Source of the DNA: Anaerolineales bacterium UBA6668
GTDB lineage: Bacteria; Chloroflexota; Anaerolineae; Anaerolineales; UBA6668
Length of the DNA: 5,615 nt
Direction of reading: 5' to 3'
NCBI GenBank assembly: GCA_002455215.1
Contig: DKKK01000020.1
Span: 5,793-11,407, forward strand
A model generated the notes under the pieces. It saw nothing but the letters and a program-made list of their open reading frames with translations, had not been told where the DNA came from and ran no database searches. Shown here in pieces: positions 1 through 3,357 of the stretch; position 1 is the first letter of the stretch; every line of letters starts with the position of its first letter. The position numbers were made by a program, and so were the translations under genes.

Positions 1-358
1 CCCACCCAATTGCAAATAACAAAGCGGCGGGTATCAACTGATTAAGCAATATGTTCCTTAAGTCATTGGCGAAATCCAGCTTAAGTAATTGCAGAGCTTG
101 TAAAACGAACAGCAAAAATATAATCCAAAAGCCAATACTTCCCACTAGGTTTTCGACTGCGAAGCCGCTTTTTTCCTTAATACCTACCCAATTACCGATT
201 TTTTCGTCAATGTTAGTCGCTTTTAACACACGGCGTAAGATGCCCTGTACCACCAAAGCCACAATATAACCCACAATAATCACTAAAATTGGGTAAATGT
301 ATTGTTGGATAATGGAACCGAGTTCGGAAAATGATATTCCGTTTAATAAATTTTCCAT
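1..358 (-). CDS. Mechanosensitive-channel-like membrane protein with conserved TM helix (N-terminal part; runs off the window)
   Basis: The ATG is at 358-356, 7 nt after a strong AAGGAG. The frame stays open for 119 codons to the window edge, so the C-terminus is missing. Two hydrophobic helices are visible: residues about 20-40 (IYPILVIIVGYIVALVV) and 72-92 (VGSIGFWIIFLLFVLQAL), with a third starting near 108 (IPAALLFAIGW). The order is helix, basic LRRVLKATNIDEKIG stretch, second helix, then an LKLDF turn. This matches the 'conserved TM helix' repeat of MscS-related proteins, which often lack the MscS pore domain. Family membership is recognised by pattern; channel activity is not shown, because any pore or beta domain would lie outside the window. 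GC is about 38%, clearly lower than in the neighbours. It points the same way as the 834-aa gene upstream but is separated by 104 bp and is probably transcribed on its own. A weak possible promoter is TTGATT (430-425) with TAAAAC (408-403). Confidence 0.85.
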   Translation of the reverse strand, partial: MENLLNGISFSELGSIIQQYIYPILVIIVGYIVALVVQGILRRVLKATNIDEKIGNWVGIKEKSGFAVENLVGSIGFWIIFLLFVLQALQLLKLDFANDLRNILLNQLIPAALLFAIGW

Positions 359-365
359 AATAAGA

Positions 366-371
366 CTCCTT
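366..371 (-). promoter_or_regulatory. Shine-Dalgarno AAGGAG of the conserved-TM-helix gene
   Basis: On the minus strand AAGGAG is followed by a 7-nt spacer and then ATG at 358. This is a textbook ribosome binding site and supports the chosen start. Confidence 0.85.
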
Positions 372-462
372 GTTGTTTGTGTAAATTGAAAGATTTAGAA
401 AAGTTTTACATACACTTATTGGACAATCAAAAGTGTCATTGGTAACAAATTAAAACGTTAGT

Positions 463-2967
463 TTATGGTTTTTTAAGGAAAACCCAGCTTTCACCATTGC
501 TAAATAACAATTCCCAATTGGGCGACTTTAGAAATTGCTCCGGGGTGAAATGCTGACCCGCCGCGCCGATATAAGCATATTCAACCCGTGCTTGGCTAAG
601 CGCGGTTAGAAAAACAGGCGAGTCGATATCGGTTGTGCCCCATGCCAAATCTTCAAACGCTTTCATCTCTTGGCGCTTGGTTAAGTCCAACACCTGCCCG
701 CGAATAAAAGTAGGGGTGGTGGTCTGTCGCAATGCAATAGCTGGTAGCCAGTAGCCGCCATCGCCCCCCGCATAAGTTGTGCCTTGATACCAGGGCCACA
801 GATTAATCAGAAATTTGGCATCGGGTGGGGTGTTATCTCGTACCCAGTACAGCGCTTCTTGGTCGGCATTGGTGGCAATTTCGGAGGCGGTCGGGAGCAC
901 CCCAACCGAACGAAACCAGCCTAACCCCAGTACGACCGCCAAGCTTAAAGGCACGACCCAGCGCAAGAGTTCGGCATTGTGTCTTGCCAGCCAATTGCCC
1001 GCTTGCCACACCGCCCAAGCAAATCCAACACTGCCCGGCACCCAAAATGCGATATACCATGTGTTTTGCACCACCAACCAAGTGGCGGGCAAGCCTAGCC
1101 AGCGTGGGTCCAACAAGCCAAACAGTAGGACACTCCACAGCAGTAACCATACCGCCCAGCGTTTTCCCTGCCAAATCGCCAGCACCATTCCTAGCAATGC
1201 TATGCTTAACCATAGCCATTCCCAGTAGCTAGTGAGATATTCCCAGGGGAAGCGTTCATAGTTGGGTAGCCCATTGCGCAGTCCAACTGGGTTTTGCAAG
1301 GTGCGGACAAGCACTTGCTCAACCAGCCGGATAAGCCACGGCAACACGCCGACAAAGGCACATCCCACCACCGATAACCAGCGAGCCAGCACACTAGCCA
1401 ATTTTCGAGATTGCACCGCGACTACAACCTGCCAGCCAAAGACTACGCCACAAAATACGAACAAAAAGATTAGCACACGATAATGCGAAATCAGCACACC
1501 CGCAATCAGGATGCCGGTCAAAACCCAATGCGCGGGTTTTTCAGCATCGCATACAGTCACCAACCACAAGGCAAGCGCCAACAATACGCTACTATACAAC
1601 TGGGTCAACCGCCCCCATTCAGTCATCTGTAATGGAAAGCGCGAGATAAACCCGACCAAAACGAGCGCCGCGACTGCCGCCCAATCCGAACCGCTCAGCC
1701 GCCGAACTAGCATGGCGCACGCTAGCCCAGCCCATACTTGATAAAACACGCCGAGTAATAAACTCACCGTCTCTACCGGTAACTTGCTGGCTTGCATGAG
1801 CGTTGCGATACTGAGATGGTAGCCGGGGTGATAATAAAACAGCGCAAACGTCTCCTGAATGGGGATGGTGGCAGGAATTGCGCCCAGTTCGGCAATTTTT
1901 TGTGCCAGATAAGCGTGATTCGGTACATCCACCAGTGGCGGAATTTTAATGTGGGAAACAGAAAGGGCACTGGTGAGCGCGAGAAAGGCAGTACAAGCCA
2001 GTAGGACAGATTGCGCTATATTCGACATAAATGGAAATGGGGCTGTTTTTCTTAAATGAGAAAGCGCAATTCGATTTTTGGTAAATGTGCTGAAAATAAC
2101 CCTTGTCGAATATAGGCTGGGCGATTGCCATTGGGCGGGCGGCTGGCGTGCCAGCCACACCCCACTTGCCAGTAGGTTACCCCCCGCCAACAGCCACCAG
2201 TGCCAACTTTGCCAGCGCCAGCCCACTGCCGTGCTGTACACCCACAAAATCATCCACAGACAAAAGCCAATAACCACTGCTAGGGTCAGTTGTTCCCATC
2301 GGCTGAGCCGTTTGTCCCAGCCACTCCAGCGCACCAGCCACATGCCGGGCAAAGCGGCAAGCAAAACAACCCACAAAAGCAGTTGTGCCCACTCACCAGC
2401 CACCGCACCTAAACTGCGGACGCTCTCCCACCAGCCCACTTGATACTCAGTGGTAAAGCGCAAGTCGCCTGCTTGTAAGACACCGTCTTGCCACAATTGC
2501 CCACTGGTTAGCCCGTTGTAATCGCTTCCCCACACGGCAACCACATCCGGGGCATCACTTATTTGTAATTGCCAGCGCAGTTGCCTGCCTGCCACGTTTT
2601 GCAAAACGGGAAATTGGAAAAGCAAAAGGTCATTATGTTGGCGGCTTTCCCAAGTTTTTTGCACACTTGCCAAGCGTTCACCACTTGCATCGTCAAAAAT
2701 TTGCAAAGTCAGTTGCGGGTGGGTGGGGGATGCCTGCAAGATAGCTGGGTCCAGCACGGCAAGCCACAAGCGTACTCCCCGCAGTTCCTGATTTTGCGGG
2801 ATAAAGGTTTGCTCCAAACCCTGCGTATCAGGATGCAAGGCGTACACAATCGGGCTACGTGTCTGGCTCACCCCCTGCCGCACAACGGGCGGGTGAATGA
2901 GCAGAATCACAAAAAACACCAAACCGGCAAAACCGATTGGTGCAAAACGCTTAAGTTTTCTGCCCAT
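463..2967 (-). CDS. GT-C-type polytopic membrane glycosyltransferase-like protein, 834 aa, with extracytoplasmic N- and C-terminal domains
   Basis: The frame can be extended to a GTG at 3102, but those 45 extra residues overlap the lipoprotein gene and have no ribosome site. I start at ATG 2967, which gives MGRKLKRFAP and a signal anchor at residues 11-25. Residues about 45-175 form a beta-rich outer-face domain (QTFIPQNQELRGVRLWLA... NGLTSGQ... AGDLRFTTEY). Hydrophobic segments follow from about 194 to 690. The first long loop after the helix at 320-336 carries LVDVPNHAYLAQKIAELG, with Asp347 a plausible catalytic acid of the GT-C fold, followed by YYHPGYHLS. The C-terminal soluble domain (about 698-834) opens with ALYWVRDNTPPDAKFLIN, a pattern common in GT-C and related membrane proteins. 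The expected role is sugar transfer from a polyprenyl-phosphate donor outside the membrane; substrate unknown. There is no Shine-Dalgarno, and ATG lies 1 nt after the lipoprotein stop, suggesting translational coupling. Residues 285-317 are encoded by an apparent inserted element. The exact family is unassigned. Confidence 0.85.
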   Translation of the reverse strand: MGRKLKRFAPIGFAGLVFFVILLIHPPVVRQGVSQTRSPIVYALHPDTQGLEQTFIPQNQELRGVRLWLAVLDPAILQASPTHPQLTLQIFDDASGERLASVQKTWESRQHNDLLLFQFPVLQNVAGRQLRWQLQISDAPDVVAVWGSDYNGLTSGQLWQDGVLQAGDLRFTTEYQVGWWESVRSLGAVAGEWAQLLLWVVLLAALPGMWLVRWSGWDKRLSRWEQLTLAVVIGFCLWMILWVYSTAVGWRWQSWHWWLLAGGNLLASGVWLARQPPAQWQSPSLYSTRVIFSTFTKNRIALSHLRKTAPFPFMSNIAQSVLLACTAFLALTSALSVSHIKIPPLVDVPNHAYLAQKIAELGAIPATIPIQETFALFYYHPGYHLSIATLMQASKLPVETVSLLLGVFYQVWAGLACAMLVRRLSGSDWAAVAALVLVGFISRFPLQMTEWGRLTQLYSSVLLALALWLVTVCDAEKPAHWVLTGILIAGVLISHYRVLIFLFVFCGVVFGWQVVVAVQSRKLASVLARWLSVVGCAFVGVLPWLIRLVEQVLVRTLQNPVGLRNGLPNYERFPWEYLTSYWEWLWLSIALLGMVLAIWQGKRWAVWLLLWSVLLFGLLDPRWLGLPATWLVVQNTWYIAFWVPGSVGFAWAVWQAGNWLARHNAELLRWVVPLSLAVVLGLGWFRSVGVLPTASEIATNADQEALYWVRDNTPPDAKFLINLWPWYQGTTYAGGDGGYWLPAIALRQTTTPTFIRGQVLDLTKRQEMKAFEDLAWGTTDIDSPVFLTALSQARVEYAYIGAAGQHFTPEQFLKSPNWELLFSNGESWVFLKKP
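2016..2027. repeat. Left 12-bp arm of inverted repeat (CTATATTCGACA)
   Basis: This arm pairs perfectly with 2104-2115. The match does not extend on either side: 2015/2116 and 2028/2103 both mismatch, so the boundaries are sharp. Confidence 0.95.
2104..2115. repeat. Right 12-bp arm of inverted repeat (TGTCGAATATAG)
   Basis: This is the reverse complement of 2016-2027. A 6-bp direct repeat GATTGC (2009-2014 and 2123-2128) also lies outside the two arms, but it is offset unequally (1 and 7 bp) and is probably not a target duplication. Confidence 0.95.
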
Positions 2968-2968
2968 C

Positions 2969-3178
2969 TTATGGGTTCGGTGTGAGATTCGCTGCAGTGG
3001 GTGGGGGAACCAGCGTGGCGGGCATACTGGTTGGGGCGCTATTGGTGGAAATTGCACCATTGCCACCGCTGTTGTTATTGGTGTTGTTATCCCCACCACC
3101 ACAAGCAGTTAAGTTGACCAGTAGCACGGCGCTCATCGCCAAGAACCAAAGTCGAGCAGACAAAGTGGGTTTCTTCAT
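2969..3178 (-). CDS. Small secreted lipoprotein, 69 aa, low-complexity mature region
   Basis: The ATG at 3178 is 8 nt after AGGAG. Residues 1-26 are a clear type II signal peptide: basic MKK start, hydrophobic core (LWFLAMSAVLLV), and lipobox L23-T24-A25-C26. Cleavage before Cys26 and lipidation would leave a 44-residue mature peptide that opens with CGGGDNN, is rich in Asn, Gly, Ser, Thr and Pro, and ends in a Pro-rich tail. It has no recognisable domain and is probably disordered, like the linkers that usually tether a folded domain; here no domain follows. The TAA stop (2971-2969) is separated by one base from the ATG of the 834-aa membrane glycosyltransferase, so the two are almost certainly co-transcribed and probably translationally coupled. 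It could be a partner of that enzyme, a glycan acceptor (many Ser/Thr/Asn), or mainly a translated leader. The gene call is firm; function is unknown. Confidence 0.8.
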   Translation of the reverse strand: MKKPTLSARLWFLAMSAVLLVNLTACGGGDNNTNNNSGGNGAISTNSAPTSMPATLVPPPTAANLTPNP

Positions 3179-3186
3179 AGCCTAAA

Positions 3187-3191
3187 CTCCT
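3187..3191 (-). promoter_or_regulatory. Shine-Dalgarno AGGAG of the lipoprotein gene
   Basis: On the minus strand TAGGAG is followed by an 8-nt spacer and then ATG at 3178. It is the only good ribosome site serving the two-gene minus-strand unit. Confidence 0.85.
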
Positions 3192-3222
3192 AAAACGATC
3201 CTCTTACAAACAAACATTTTTC

Positions 3223-3241
3223 AGATGGAAGATTTCCATCT
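3223..3241. promoter_or_regulatory. 19-bp dyad (8-bp perfect arms, 3-bp centre) in the divergent intergenic region; possible operator or 5'-UTR hairpin
   Basis: AGATGGAA (3223-3230) and TTCCATCT (3234-3241) are perfect reverse complements around GAT. The dyad lies 45 bp upstream of the lipoprotein ATG and 115 bp upstream of the plus-strand gene. One half, ATTTCCAT (3232-3239), recurs exactly at 3313-3320, just upstream of the plus-strand -10 box, as expected if one regulator touches both promoters. If transcription starts near 3322 on the minus strand, the dyad would also fold as an RNA hairpin in the leader. There is no T-run right after it in either direction, so a terminator is unlikely. 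Confidence 0.4.
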
Positions 3242-3328
3242 CGAATCGCTGGCTGTGTTTTCAACAGCAATTCAAGTTGGGCAAATGTGGCTTTCTTAAT
3301 AAAAAAAGCGTAATTTCCATGCGTGCCG

Positions 3329-3357
3329 AATATAACACAGGGTATAATCTTAAGCAA
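3329..3357 (-). promoter_or_regulatory. Candidate promoter for the lipoprotein-glycosyltransferase unit
   Basis: On the minus strand TTGCTT (3357-3352), a 17-bp spacer and TATATT (3334-3329) resemble a sigma-70-type promoter. Transcription would start near 3322 and leave a leader of about 144 nt. The -35 match is weak. It overlaps the opposing promoter, so the two would compete. Confidence 0.25.
3343..3348 (+). promoter_or_regulatory. Consensus -10 box TATAAT directly upstream of the GT39 start (possible leaderless transcript)
   Basis: TATAAT ends 8 nt before ATG 3357. With usual spacing, transcription would begin about 3355-3357, at or within two bases of the start codon. No Shine-Dalgarno lies between -10 and ATG. 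No good -35 is visible at 16-18 bp, so the promoter may need an activator; the half-site ATTTCCAT (3313-3320) is just upstream. Confidence 0.45.

Larger units (their letters stand above)
2016..2115. mobile_element. MITE-like miniature element with perfect 12-bp terminal inverted repeats, inserted in-frame in a coding gene
   Basis: Bases 2016-2027 (CTATATTCGACA) are the exact reverse complement of 2104-2115. The 76 bp between them are about 34% GC by hand count, against well over 50% on both sides. No transposase fits in 100 bp, so this would be non-autonomous. The ends contain TA steps: if TA (2017-2018 and 2113-2114) is the target duplication, the element is 94 bp and the net insertion is 96 bp, exactly 32 codons. 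Removing it leaves ...QSPS-L-AQSVLL..., a continuous frame. TA duplication is known for IS630/Tc1-mariner-type elements and their MITEs; assigning this one to that group is inference. Alternatives are a chance inverted repeat in a variable loop, or an intragenic regulatory dyad. Only one copy is visible in the window. Confidence 0.45.

Noticed and set aside
412..462. Rho-independent terminator after the 834-aa gene
   Set aside because: No GC-rich stem followed by a T-run on the minus strand; the only dyad (412-436) is AT-rich, interrupted and lacks a T-tract.
815..1232. Long open frames of 128-137 codons on both strands within the 834-aa gene
   Set aside because: Products are Pro/Ser/Thr/Cys-rich with no domain, and they lie entirely inside a well-supported gene; typical shadow frames of a GC-rich membrane protein.
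2009..2128. GATTGC direct repeat flanking the inverted-repeat element as a target duplication
   Set aside because: The two copies lie 1 bp and 7 bp from the arms, which does not fit a clean duplication; the TA model explains the ends better.
2968..3102. N-terminal extension of the 834-aa protein to a GTG start at 3102 (879 aa)
   Set aside because: It overlaps the lipoprotein gene out of frame, has no ribosome site, is Pro/Arg-rich without helix character, and would bury the signal anchor. ATG 2967 is coupled to the lipoprotein stop.
3290..3309. GCTTT/AAAGC dyad with a run of seven A
   Set aside because: Only 5 bp arms, and no gene ends here in either direction, so a terminator role is not supported.
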